In this document: positions 39,738-49,322 of the stretch, piece by piece
How the letters are laid out: every line of letters starts with the position of its first letter
Numbering within the stretch: the first letter of the stretch is position 1
DNA from: Cycas panzhihuaensis
Lineage: Eukaryota > Cycadophyta
DNA: 64,000 bases
Reading direction: 5' to 3'
Assembly: GCA_023213395.1 (NCBI GenBank)
Contig: CM041465.1
Coordinates: 60,519,741 to 60,583,740 of the forward strand
Position numbers and translations under genes: made by a program
Notes under the pieces: generated by a model
The model's input: only the letters and a program-made list of their open reading frames with translations
Database searches by the model: none
What the model was told of the DNA's origin: nothing

Positions 39738-40560
39738 TGAAATTTTGAATGAGTGAGGGCACTCATTGGATTTGTGACGAGGAAGATGTGTACAAGTGAA
39801 GTTGCATGCATATATTTTTGGCTCAAGATTTGATTGCAAACAAGTACAACCAGGTCGCAGTTGCAGCTGTGGTAGCAATCAAGTTGCAGTTGATGTCGTA
39901 ACTATGACCAGATCGTAGTTGGTGTTGTGAATATTACTAGATCGTATTTGATATTGTAGTTGCGATCAGGTCACAGCTGATGTCGCAGTGCGACCAAATC
40001 GCAATTGGAGCAACATTTACGACCAGATTGCAATTGGAGCAGCATTTACGAGCAAGTCATAGTTAGTGTAGCAATTATGATCAGGTCGTAGTTTGTAAAA
40101 CAATTACGATCAAGCCATTATTTGTGTAGTAGTTATGACCAAGTCATAGTTGGAGTAGCATTTGCGACTAGATCACAGTTGATGTCGCAGTTGCGACCAG
40201 AACATAGTTCGGCACAAGCGAGCGCAACCGATTGCCTTGTTCACAAATGAATCTATTTTGTGGAATCATCATACCATTTTATATGTAACAAATGACAGTT
40301 AATCAATCGTTTTTTGTATAAAAGAAAGAGAGGGAGGCAGTTACTGGTGGTTGTGTTTATTGTATGTGGTTATATGTACATACTTGTAGATAGATCCTCT
40401 TGCTATATTAAGGCATGACGCCGTGACTATAACTCTTGTGTATTGTCCGGGTTTGCATCTAGTTGTGAGAGGACCAGACATAGTTCCCTATTGTTAATAA
40501 TATCATGTTTTGCATCCAATCTGGTGTTACTTGTGCCTATTTTATCTAGTTATTGTGATA
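39738..40560 (+). repeat. Gypsy-D 3' LTR with internal minisatellite
   Basis: Follows the polypurine-like end of the preceding ORF. It contains the minisatellite at 39,845-40,210 and a block CATCTAGTTGTGAGAGGACC near 40,457-40,476 shared with 55,198-55,217. Ends are not paired, so boundaries are approximate. Gypsy-B coding sequence starts just after. Confidence 0.55.
39845..40210 (+). repeat. Minisatellite, unit about 35 bp (GACCAGATCGCAGTTG core)
   Basis: About ten imperfect copies of a unit with core TGCGACCAGATCGCAGTTGG alternating with a variable GTGTAGCAATTA-type half. Confidence 0.85.
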
Positions 40561-40620
40561 ATATTAGAATAGAGATAGATCAGAGCACATAGTGATCCCT
40601 ACTCACAAAATAAAGGATAA

Positions 40621-41460
40621 CCATCAAGTACAATAAGAGGAACTAAAAACAACTAAAATTAACCTCGAAACAGAAGAAGAACAAAAAATAATTACAATAG
40701 GAGACTATTGGGATGAAAGAACAGTGGCAGAAGCACAAGCCCATTTTTTAAGAATTCAAGGACGTGTTTGTATGGTTGTATAAGGACCTTAAAGGTATCC
40801 CTCGAGAGATAAGGGTACATCATATCGACTTAATAGAGGGAGCCAAACTAGTAAAATAGAGACCATATAAGGGTGAATCCACGATACAAGGAAAAAGTCA
40901 AATTTGAATTGAATAAAATGCTACAAATTGGATATATCTATTAGGTGGAATAAAGTGATTGGGTAAGCCCGATGGTGGTAGTTCCAAAAAAGAATGGGAG
41001 GATTCGTGTGTGCGTAGATTATTGCTAGTTGAATAAGGTCATAAAAGAGGATCTATTTCTCATTCCCTTTATGAAAAATGTGCTAGAAATGGTAGGTGGA
41101 AAAGAAGTATATTCATTTATAGATGGGTTCAACAAATACAACCAAGTGAGTATCGTACTAGAAGATCAATCCAAAACAACCTTTGTGACTGAATGGGGAA
41201 CATATGCCTATCGAGTAATGCCATTTGGGTTAACAAATGCACTAGTAACATTTCAAAGAATAATGATCAATATTTTCAAGAAACTTATTGGGGAAACAGG
41301 AGCAGTATTTCTTGATGACTGGACATTATATGGAATAATGAAAAATCACATAGAAAATCTCATAGTAATGTTATATGTCATGAAAACAAGTTATGTTTGA
41401 ATTCAAAAAAGGTGTACCTTCTTGGTACCCTTTGGAAACCTTATAGGGTATGCTGTTAGC
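40621..41460 (+). pseudogene. Gypsy-B reverse transcriptase
   Basis: 'IGDYWDERTVAEAQA' (about 40,700-40,745), 'VVVPKKNGRIRVCVDY' (about 40,975-41,022), 'LNKVIKEDLFLIPFMKNVLE' (about 41,027-41,085), 'GGKEVYSFIDGFNKYNQVSI', 'KTTFVTEWGTYAYRVMPFGL' (about 41,173-41,232) and catalytic Phe-Leu-Asp-Asp at 41,308-41,319, then 'WTLYGIMKNHIENL'. The central 123 codons are open (41,029-41,400). Frame breaks near 40,760, 40,860 and 41,380; in-frame stops in the fingers region. Confidence 0.88.
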
Positions 41461-42068
41461 AAAGAAGGCTTACTAATTGACCCAACAAAAGTAGCCACAA
41501 TTTTACATTATCCACAACCTCACAATCAGAAACAACTCAAAGGATTTCTGGATTAACAAACTATTACCACAAATTTGTGAAGGGATATGCATAGATATCA
41601 AGGGCCCTAGAGTATCTACTAAAAAGAAATAGATTGGGAATGGGGTCCAAAACAACAAAAGGCATTTGAGGCTTTAAAACAAGCAATAGCCTTAGTACAT
41701 GTATTATGATTCCTGGATTGGGACAAGGTATTCCATGTATATGTCGACGCTTCCCAATTTGCCATGGGATATGTTTTAACACAACTAGGTGAGAATAACA
41801 TAGACCGACCAATCTATTTTGCAAGTCAGTAGCTAACCCAGTAGAACAAAATTACACGACTACAAGGAGGGAGGGATTAGGAATGGTTTACGCTTTACAA
41901 AATTTTTGACATTACCTCCTCTCCAATCCTTTTATATTTTATGTGGATTACCAGGCATTGATGTATTTGGTAAATAAACCATTATTGCGAGGACGAATTA
42001 GTTGATGGTTAATGCTATTTTAGGAATTTACCTGTCAAATTATGGTCAAACTGGGAAAAGCTCTTCTA
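41461..42068 (+). pseudogene. Gypsy-B RNase H (first part)
   Basis: 'HNQKQLKGF' then 'LTNYYHKFVKGYA' in a shifted frame (about 41,522-41,595), 'WGPKQQKAFEALKQAIALVH' (about 41,641-41,700), 'FHVYVDASQFAMGYVL'-like core (about 41,730-41,780, Asp retained), 'DRPIYFASQ' (about 41,803-41,830), 'LHYLLSNPF'-like block and 'ALMYLVNKPLLRGRIS' (about 41,956-42,003). The end 'VKLGKALL' is cut by Copia-7 at 42,069 and continues as 'VPDQHS' at 49,327. Confidence 0.85.
42064..42068. other. Target-site duplication TTCTA, left copy (Copia-7)
   Basis: Identical to 49,323-49,327. The Gypsy-B reading is continuous when one copy is removed. Confidence 0.94.
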
Positions 42069-42623
42069 TGTTAAACCTTATGTTTAACATGTTAAGATAA
42101 TGTACTTTTATTTTCATGTAATATGTGTACTTTTTACTTTAGGGGTGACTTATCACTTAAGTGATAAAATGCACACCCACATTCTTTCTAGTGACACAAC
42201 ATTGTCACTAAAGGGTCAAATGGACCCTCATGCATTTTTGCTCATATGAGAGCCCAAAAGGACACATGTCCAACATGCAAGGCATGTATCTTGGATGTTT
42301 GACACTTGTCAAACATCCAAGGCCTTAGGTCTCTCATCTCACTCTATATAATGAGACCTCTTCTCATTGTCTCAAAAGAGAGTTGGAGCTGTATTATTAT
42401 GTCGCCGCTTGCTAATCAAACTGTTTATTCTTTTGGAGGTTGGATCAATTCCAACTCCACACATTTGGTATCATTTATCTTGCTCCTTCATTTTATGCTT
42501 TGTCTCTTATGCTTTCTTTTATCTTGAGAGTATTATACTTGTTAAGCATTTGTGCTTTCTAGAACTAGAGTGATCCTAGCTTCTGGATCTTGGGACTATG
42601 AGGCCATTAGGCCTCTTTTCACA
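42069..42623 (+). repeat. Copia-7 5' LTR
   Basis: TGTTAAACCTTATG to CTTTTCACA. U3 has a perfect 18-bp palindrome TTATCACTTAAGTGATAA (42,150-42,167), an inverted repeat with 15-bp arms (42,290-42,321) and a TATATAA box (42,345-42,351). Confidence 0.96.
42345..42351 (+). promoter_or_regulatory. TATA box of the Copia-7 LTR promoter
   Basis: TATATAA in CTCTATATAATGAGACC, 24 bp downstream of the inverted repeat. Conserved at 49,044-49,050 and in Copia-6. Transcription of the element would start about 30 bp downstream. Confidence 0.7.
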
Positions 42624-42625
42624 TT

Positions 42626-42637
42626 TGGTATTAGAGC
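42626..42637 (+). other. Copia-7 primer-binding site (initiator tRNA-Met type)
   Basis: TGGTATTAGAGC, two bases after the LTR; one C-to-T difference from TGGTATCAGAGC. Confidence 0.88.
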
Positions 42638-44642
42638 AAGAGGAGACTAGTTCCCTCTATTCTGTTTGTTGCTGCTCAAGGAGATTCAAAGAAGGGCTTC
42701 AAACCCTTGGTGACGACCTTCGCCCTCCGAAGGCGATCCAAGGTTTGTTTGAGACCATTTTCTTGCAGGTTCAAGCTTCTGGAGCAGCATTGAAAGGCTG
42801 GAGCACTCCATATTCAGATCTGAATTTTTTTTTTCAGATCACCTTCAAGGGTTTTGAGCAAGTTTACTCACGTTTTTTGTAATTTTTCTACTAAAATTTG
42901 CATTTTTTAGCTAATTTTTTTCTCACATTTGGGTGCTGAGCTATTCTCTAGCCATTTGAAGCTCTCAGACTGAATTTATTTGAAGTTTGAGGACCCTTGC
43001 AGGCTGTGGATCAATTTCTGGGCATTTTCAGCCTTGAAACTCCACTCAAAAAGCATAAAAAATTGATGTTTTTCACTCTTTTTTCTCATATCAAGTTGGC
43101 TATCCACATACTGACCCTGCATGCAGCTATAGTAGACTTAAGGGAAGAGTTTTAGTGATTAGTACGAGGGTTTAAAACCCCGAACAGCCGTACGACTCCA
43201 GTTTTCCTTTCTCAAGGACGTGTAACCAGCCATAACTTCAATTACTTGCAGCTCTTTGCACACTTGACAAAAAGCGTTGAGATTTTAGAGGGAGTTGGAT
43301 ACCACTTGGGCACCCCTCCTCTTGAATTTTCAGCATAAACAGAGGTCTCTACACGCTATTCTCATCATTTGCATGTCCACGGGAGCAGCCCAAGTCACGT
43401 TGCCATGAACGACCTTTTTTTTTATTTTGAAAAATTCAAATCAAACTTTTGATTTTTGAACCTTATGTTATACTTTTAAGAATATTTCTCTGAATGTTGT
43501 TGGCTGGATATTAAAATTTCTGGGTTTAAGTCCTCAATCAAGGCTCTCTGCGTGGTGTTCTTGCTGCTCAAATTTGCAAAAGAAAACAAATTGAATTTCA
43601 GCCTTTGTTTTTGGCTCTTTAAGCTTTTTTTATCACTTAATTAATGTTGCATAAGTGTTAATTGGCTTACGTGAAGTAATTTTAAGTGTTTGCACATTGT
43701 AAAAGTGATATTTATCACTATTTCAAACACTTTTTAAGGCACCTTGCACGGTGACCTATTGCCCTTAGTCACAAAAAGGGCTCAAAAAACACTTTGTACT
43801 TAATAAAATCACTTCTCTTTTTGATCGTTGGGACTATTTTAAAGTCCCAACACTTGGTGCTTGGTGTCCATTTTTTGCAAGTGGTTCTCTTACCTTCACT
43901 TTTCAGCATTAAAAGGAACCCATTTGTATCTTCATCACAAGTTTTGCCTTGCTTCATTGAGTAATTAAACACATTTTTCAAAGTACTTTTGCAAAACTTA
44001 TTGTAATCAAGCATCTGTTTTTTACTTGGATCATCATAAGCACTACACTTCATTAAAGTGCTCATTGTAATAACACTTCAAGTGTTCATATTGATGTACT
44101 AAAATTGCTTCTTTTTGAAGCCACTCTTTCATTGTAAAGCTTAATTAAGCATTCTTATAAGTACATCATCCAAGTAAAATAAATCGAAGTTCACTTTACA
44201 ACTTCTAAAAAGTGACTTAAAATCTTGTTGGAGAGGCCCGAAAAAGGTTCAAACCTTGCCTCTGAAATAACTTTAAGCTTGGTGCATTCCCTAGGGGACC
44301 AACTGACTGTACAGTCAGTGCACGACAATTAAGGTTGCTTGAGAGAAAGGAGGTTCAAAAAGGGTATTATTGGGGCTGTGAATCCCAGGGAAAGCATGGT
44401 ACGTCCATGCAGATCAACCCTACCTACCTTGTCCTAGATTTAACTTGGCTAACTGTTGGATCTCCTCTATAAGATCAGAGTTGGACCAACTCCATAGCCT
44501 AGTCCTCCACCCCTTATCATTCCATTCAGTTGTTGGATCTTCTAGTAAGATCAAGACTGTTGGTTTCGTTAGAAGGTGGAACTTAAGCGATGAAAGCTTT
44601 GAGTTTCCAAGTTCTGCTAGCTTCAAGCCTTATAACTGAAAC
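42638..44642 (+). other. Copia-7 long leader (2.0 kb)
   Basis: No convincing coding frame on either strand. The last 480 bp match the Copia-6 leader. Contains several T runs, e.g. 42,826-42,834 and 43,418-43,426. Confidence 0.65.
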
Positions 44643-45495
44643 ATGGCTGCTATCAACATGCTAAATGCATGCACCATTCGATTAACAGGTCAAGATAACT
44701 ATCAAGAACGGAAAAGAATCACTCGTAATTTCTCGATCATGAATGAATTTTGGAGTTATGTTTCGGGAGACTACCTCAACCTGCACTGTATCAATGGCAA
44801 TGTAACTGTGCAACCTGATGATGCTTTAGTTGCTGCTTGGGAAGCCAAAGATGAAATCGCTTTTGGCATTCCTTCATATGATTGTTGATGTGCATGTAGA
44901 TCAAAACATTGCTTGTGCTAAAACTTCTAAGGAAGCTTGGGACATTCTGTCCTCATTGTATGAAAGACGAGATGAAGCTCGTATTTTAATGGTTAAAGCC
45001 AAATTGTATTCTGTAAAGTTTGTCAAGCCCATGTCGGCTTTTCTTTCCTCCATCAAGGAGGTATATAATGAGCTGAATACACTAGGTAGTCCAGCAACAA
45101 GAGATGAACTTATCACATCTATCACCAAAGCTTTGCCCAAGGACTACAATGGCTTCATATCATCTACTACAAGAGATGGTTCTCTCAAAAGAATGACATT
45201 CAATGAATTTGAAAGTCTACTACTTCAAGAAGAACAAATCTACACTAAAGATAATGAGGAGGAACCATCTACATCAGGTGCATTCACGGCCAACTCAAAG
45301 GCCAAACAGAACCCCAAACCTGCGCTATCAAGGCAGTTTGGGAACATGAACATTAGGTCTTCAAGGACCAATGTTGTATGTCATTATTGTGGCAAACCTG
45401 GCCACATAGCACCTGATTGTTGAAAAAAGCAAGTAGATCTACGTCAACAGCAGCAACAACAACCCTCTCGACCAAATCGATGTGCCTATCGAGGA
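44643..45495 (+). pseudogene. Copia-7 gag with CCHC knuckle
   Basis: The ATG at 44,643 reads MAAINMLNACTIRLTGQDNY, the normal UBN2-type start, to 'AWEAKDEIA'. An extra base in a T run near 44,865 shifts the frame; the reading continues 'AFLHMIVDVHVDQNIACAKT', 'AWDILSSLYERRDEARILMV', 'ELITSITKALPKDYNGFISS' and 'ESLLLQEEQIYTKD'. The knuckle CHYCGKPGHIAPDC is complete (45,379-45,420). It is followed by TGA at 45,421-45,423, where CGA is likely the older codon, then a Gln-rich stretch. Apart from the shift and the stop the gag is whole. Confidence 0.9.
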
Positions 45496-46658
45496 GGTCA
45501 AAGAGGAAGGGGGGGGGTTTCAGAGGTGGCAATCAACGCCACTTTAATCAGTTTGCAGATGAAAACAAACTGTTTTGTGCATATCAGACATCCAAGGTTG
45601 ATGAAACTTGGATTATTGATTCTGGAGCTTCACAACACATGACTAGAAGTGAAGAGCTCCTTACCAACATCAAGGAAGGCACAGGTCAATCAGTGACATT
45701 TGGGAATAATCAATCTGTCAAAATTTCAGGAGTAGGCACAATAACTCCAGTTTCTTCTTCATCAAATCCTTCCTCCTCATTTCCTGATGGCAATGCCTAT
45801 TTAATACGTTCAATGGACAAAAATTTACTACCTGTTAGCAAGTTGGACAAGCAACAGATGAGTGTATTGTTCCAAAACGGGAAATGTATAACCAGTGACA
45901 AAGAAGACAAAGTAGTAGCTGTTGGCTATGAGGATCAAGGCCTCTACAAGTTGGATGCAAATAATATAACACTTGATTCTGCTTACTCTGGTTCCATTGT
46001 CACTCCTTACTTGTCCAAGATGCAATTTTGGCATCAACGTCTAGGCCATTTGAGCTTAGACAATCTGAGGCAGATGATCAACAAGAACATGGTACATGGG
46101 CTTCCTAACATTTATGGAACAAAATGTCTTTGCGAAGCATGCATTATGGGAATTCAGCATCGCTTGCCTTTCCCTAAAGGCAAAGCATGGCATGCATCAC
46201 ATCCTCTGTAGCTAGTACATTCGGATTTGTGTGGACCTATGTCCACATCATCTTTTGGAGGAGCTTTGTATTACATCTCCTTCATTGATGACTTTTCTCA
46301 CAAAGTCCGGGTCTATTTCATCAAACACAAATCTGAAGCATTTTCCAAGTTCAAAGAATTCAAGCTTGAAGTGGAAAATGAGTCTGGCCATTCAATCAAA
46401 ACGTTAAGGACAGACAATGGAGGTGAATTTACATCAAATGAATTCACCCAATACTGCAAGGATAACGACATTCAGAGACAACTGACGATACCTCACACTC
46501 CTCAACAAAATGGAGTCTTTGAACGGATGAACAGAACTTTGGCCAATAAAGCCAAAGCTATGATGCATGCACAAGGACTCACTCGAGCCATCAAGTGTAC
46601 ATTTCACATACCGCCTATGTGGCCAATCGCAGTCCTACTACAACAGTCACCAACATGA
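45496..46658 (+). pseudogene. Copia-7 protease and integrase core
   Basis: A run of nine G at about 45,510-45,518 shifts the frame. Protease active site Asp-Ser-Gly is intact at 45,618-45,626 (WIIDSGASQHM). 'SMDKNLLPVSKLDKQQMSVL' marks its end. GAG-pre-integrase 'FWHQRLGHLSLDNLRQM' and 'CLCEACIMGIQHRLPFP' (about 46,024-46,178) keep H-H-C-C. A TAG at 46,209-46,211 replaces Gln in 'LQLVHSD'. Integrase core 46,212-46,600: 'VHSDLCGPMST' (Asp), 'LRTDNGGEFTSNEFTQYC' (Asp), 'PHTPQQNGVFERMNRTLANK' (Glu). The DDE residues are all present; a shift near 46,600 ends this frame. Confidence 0.92.
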
Positions 46659-47110
46659 CACCCGAGGAGGCATGGTCTGGCAAAAAGCATACTGTCAGCC
46701 ATTTGAGGACTTTTGGGTGCACTGCTTATATGCACATTCCCGATCAGCAAAGGAATAAATTAGACAAGCATAGTCTGAAATGCATCTTTGTAGGATATGC
46801 CATTCACAGCAAAGCCTACAAGTTGTATGATCCCATAGGGAAGAAAATGCATCTCTCAAGAGATGTCATCTTTGCTGAAGAAGATCACAAGGAGGTGCAA
46901 ACAACATCCATGCAACCTCCCATTGACCAAGGTAAGAAGATTGTTGAGGCCTTCCTTCCCTCTTAATCTTCTACACCACGTTCATCATCTGCACCAGCTG
47001 GACGGTCTACTTCAACTGAATTTGCTCCACTTGATCCAAGCACATCTTCTGTTGACCAACCACTTAGACCAGAAGATCTTGAGGTTCAAGTAACTTCAAT
47101 TCAAAAGTTA
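46595..47110 (+). pseudogene. Copia-7 integrase C-terminus and linker
   Basis: 'YVANRSPTTTVTNMTPEEAW', 'HLRTFGCTAYMHIPDQQRNK' (about 46,691-46,750), 'KCIFVGYAIHSKAYKLYDPI' (about 46,777-46,836), 'GKKMHLSRDVIFAEEDHKEV', then the TAA at 46,964-46,966 where Copia-6 has CAA (Gln). The Ser-rich linker follows in frame ('RSSSAPAGRSTS', 'PLRPEDLEVQVTSIQKL'). Confidence 0.9.
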
Positions 47111-48180
47111 CCCAAATGGTACACACAAATGCCTGTGACGGTCACATCATTGAAGGAAAACGTCCATCTAAATATTGGCAGCAAACCAATTATGCACTTA
47201 TGGTTGAAGTGCTTTGTGTTGATGAGCCTTCCACTTTTGAGGAGGCTTCTAAAAATGAAAATTGGAAGGCTGCCATGGATGAAGAAATCCATTCTATTGA
47301 AAAGAATGGTACTTGGAACTTGGTTGAATTGCCTAAACACAAACAGGCAATTAGTTGCAAATGGGTCTACAAGACCAAATTCCATTCTGATGGTTCACTT
47401 AAAAGGCAGAAGGCTCACCTTGTAGCAAAAGGATTTAAACAAAAAGAAGGCATAGACTATGAAGAAACTTTTGCACCAGTGGCGAATATGAACACTATCA
47501 GACTCATTTTGGCCTTAGTTGCTCAATGCAAATAGCCTATTTATCAGATGGACGTGAAGAGCGTCTTTCTCAATGGCGATCTTTAGGAGGAGGTGTATTT
47601 GGAGCAACCTCTGGGATACAAAGTACAAGGCAAGGAGCATTTTTGTATATCGCTTAAAAAAGGCATTATATGGCTTGAAGCAAGCTCCAAGGGCATGGTA
47701 CTCGAAGATCGATGACTACTTCTTGAGACATGGGTTTCATCGATCTAGTGTAGATCCTAATCTGTATATAAAAAATGAAAAGAACCATGTAATTTTTGTT
47801 GCCTTGTATGTAGATGACTTAGTGATCACTAGTAGTGACACTAAGATGATTCACATTCTCCAAGATGATTTGAAGAGAAGCTTCGAGATGACAGATCTTG
47901 GACTTCTCCATTACTTTTTAGGCTTTGAGATATGGCAACAGCCAGGCTATATCTTCATTTCCCAAGCGAAATATTCTTGGGACATTTTGCAACGGTTCAG
48001 GATGCACGACTGCAAAACAGCGCCTACACCTATGGAGAATGGATCTAAGCTTACTCTCAATGAGGAAGCTGCACCAGATCCCACACTTTACCGTGAGCTT
48101 GATTGGGAGTCTCATTTATCTCACCAACACTTGACCGGATATTTCATTTGCTGTTGGGATTTGCTCATGTTACATGTCTC
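47111..48180 (+). pseudogene. Copia-7 reverse transcriptase
   Basis: 'GKRPSKYWQQTNYALM' leads to 'EEIHSIEKNGTWNLVELPKH' (47,281-47,340), 'SCKWVYKTKFHSDGSLKRQK', 'LVAKGFKQKEGIDYEETFAP' and 'MNTIRLILALVAQCK'. A TAG (Trp) at about 47,533 and a TAG (Gln) at about 47,584 interrupt, with a one-base shift near 47,645. Then 'KALYGLKQAPRAWYSKIDDY' (about 47,660-47,720), 'DPNLYIKNEKNHVIFVALYV' and catalytic Tyr-Val-Asp-Asp at 47,806-47,817, 'MTDLGLLHYFLGFEIWQQPG' (about 47,889-47,948). Catalytic residues intact. Confidence 0.92.
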
Positions 48181-48756
48181 AACCCAATCAGATACACTGG
48201 AATGCAGCCAAATGCATACTTAAGTACATCAAAGGCACATTGCAGCATGGCCTTGAGTATGTACATAATGAGAACTTCACTCTGGAAGAGTTCTCAAATT
48301 TTGATTGGGCAGGTTGCCAAGATAGCAGGAGATCAACCTCGAGATACTGTTTTTCCCTTGGTTCAGCAGTTGTTTCGTGGAGTTGCAAGAAGCAACCCAA
48401 TGTTACCTTGTCCTTCACCGAAGCAGAGTACAAAGTTGCAGTCAGCGCAGCTTGTGAGGCTATCTGGCTACGACGGATTCTTGGGGAACTTGGACTTGAG
48501 CAGGGTCACCCCACCAGGATACATTGCAATAATCAAAGTGTGCTCAAGTTAGCTAAGAATCCAGTCATTCATGCGCGGACAAAACACATCAAGGTTCACC
48601 ATCACTTCATTAGAGAGCATGTTCAGAATGGTGAGATCAACCTCCAGTACAGACCAACAGAGGAGCAGACATCAGACATCTTTACCAAGCCTCTTGGTAG
48701 AGAAAAGTTTGTAAAATTCAGAGATGGTCTTGGTGTCCGACTTAACATTGTAAACA
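48174..48756 (+). pseudogene. Copia-7 RNase H
   Basis: One frame is open from 48,174 to the TAA overlapping the 3' LTR start: 'NAAKCILKYIKGTLQHGLEY', 'EEFSNFDWAGCQDSRRSTSR' (Asp retained), 'AVVSWSCKKQPNVTLSFTEA' (Glu), 'AVSAACEAIWLRRILGELGL', 'IHCNNQSVLKLAKNPVIHAR' (expected Asp of 'DNQS' is Asn) and 'SDIFTKPLGREKFVKFRDGL'. About 200 codons, near the full expected length. Frame break with RT near 48,180. Confidence 0.92.
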
Positions 48757-48767
48757 GTAAGGGGGGG
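48757..48767 (+). other. Copia-7 polypurine tract
   Basis: GTAAGGGGGGG directly before the 3' LTR. Confidence 0.9.
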
Positions 48768-49322
48768 TGTTAAATCTTATGTTTAACATGTTAAGATAAT
48801 GTACTTTTATTTTCATGTAATATGTGTACTTTTTACTTTAGGGGTGACTTATCACTTAAGTGATAAAGTGCACACCCACATTCTTTCTAGTGACACAACG
48901 TTGTCATTAAAGGGTGAAATGGACCCTTATGCATTTTTGCTAACATGAGAGCCCAAAAGGACACATGTCCAACATGCAAGGCATGTATCTTGGATGTTTG
49001 ACACTTGTCAAACATCCAAGGCCTTAGGTCTCTCATCTCACTCTATATAATGAGACCTCTTCTCATTGTCTCAAAAGAGAGTTGGAGTCAGATTATTATG
49101 TCACGACTTGCTAATCAAATTGTTTATTCTTTTGGAGGTTGGACCACTTCCAACTCCACACATTTGGTATCATTTCTCTTGCTCCTTCATTTTATGCTTT
49201 GTCTCTTATGCTTTCTTTTATCTTGAGAGTATTATACTTGTTAAGCATTTGTGCTTTCTAGAACTAGAGTGATCCTAGCTTCTAGATCTTGGGACTGTGA
49301 GGCCATTAGGCCTCTTTTCACA
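48768..49322 (+). repeat. Copia-7 3' LTR
   Basis: 555 bp, TGTTAAATC to CTTTTCACA. Palindrome 48,849-48,866; inverted repeat 48,989-49,020; TATATAA 49,044-49,050; all identical to the 5' copy. TSD copy TTCTA follows at 49,323-49,327. Confidence 0.96.

Larger units (their letters stand above)
42069..49322 (+). mobile_element. Copia-7: complete-structure Ty1/Copia element
   Basis: 7,254 bp with equal 555-bp LTRs, a 5-bp target duplication TTCTA, a tRNA-iMet-type primer site, 2-kb leader, gag, protease, integrase, RT, RNase H and polypurine tract, all in order. The LTRs differ at about 20 positions, so it is among the younger insertions here. About ten breaks (stops and small shifts) disable it. 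Same family as Copia-6. Confidence 0.95.

Noticed and set aside
39845-40210. CRISPR-like array
   Set aside because: Repeats are imperfect, adjacent and without unique spacers; it is an LTR minisatellite in plant DNA.
43769-44065. 98-codon minus-strand frame in the Copia-7 leader
   Set aside because: No motif, not kept in Copia-6, and in an AT-rich leader where such frames are expected by chance.
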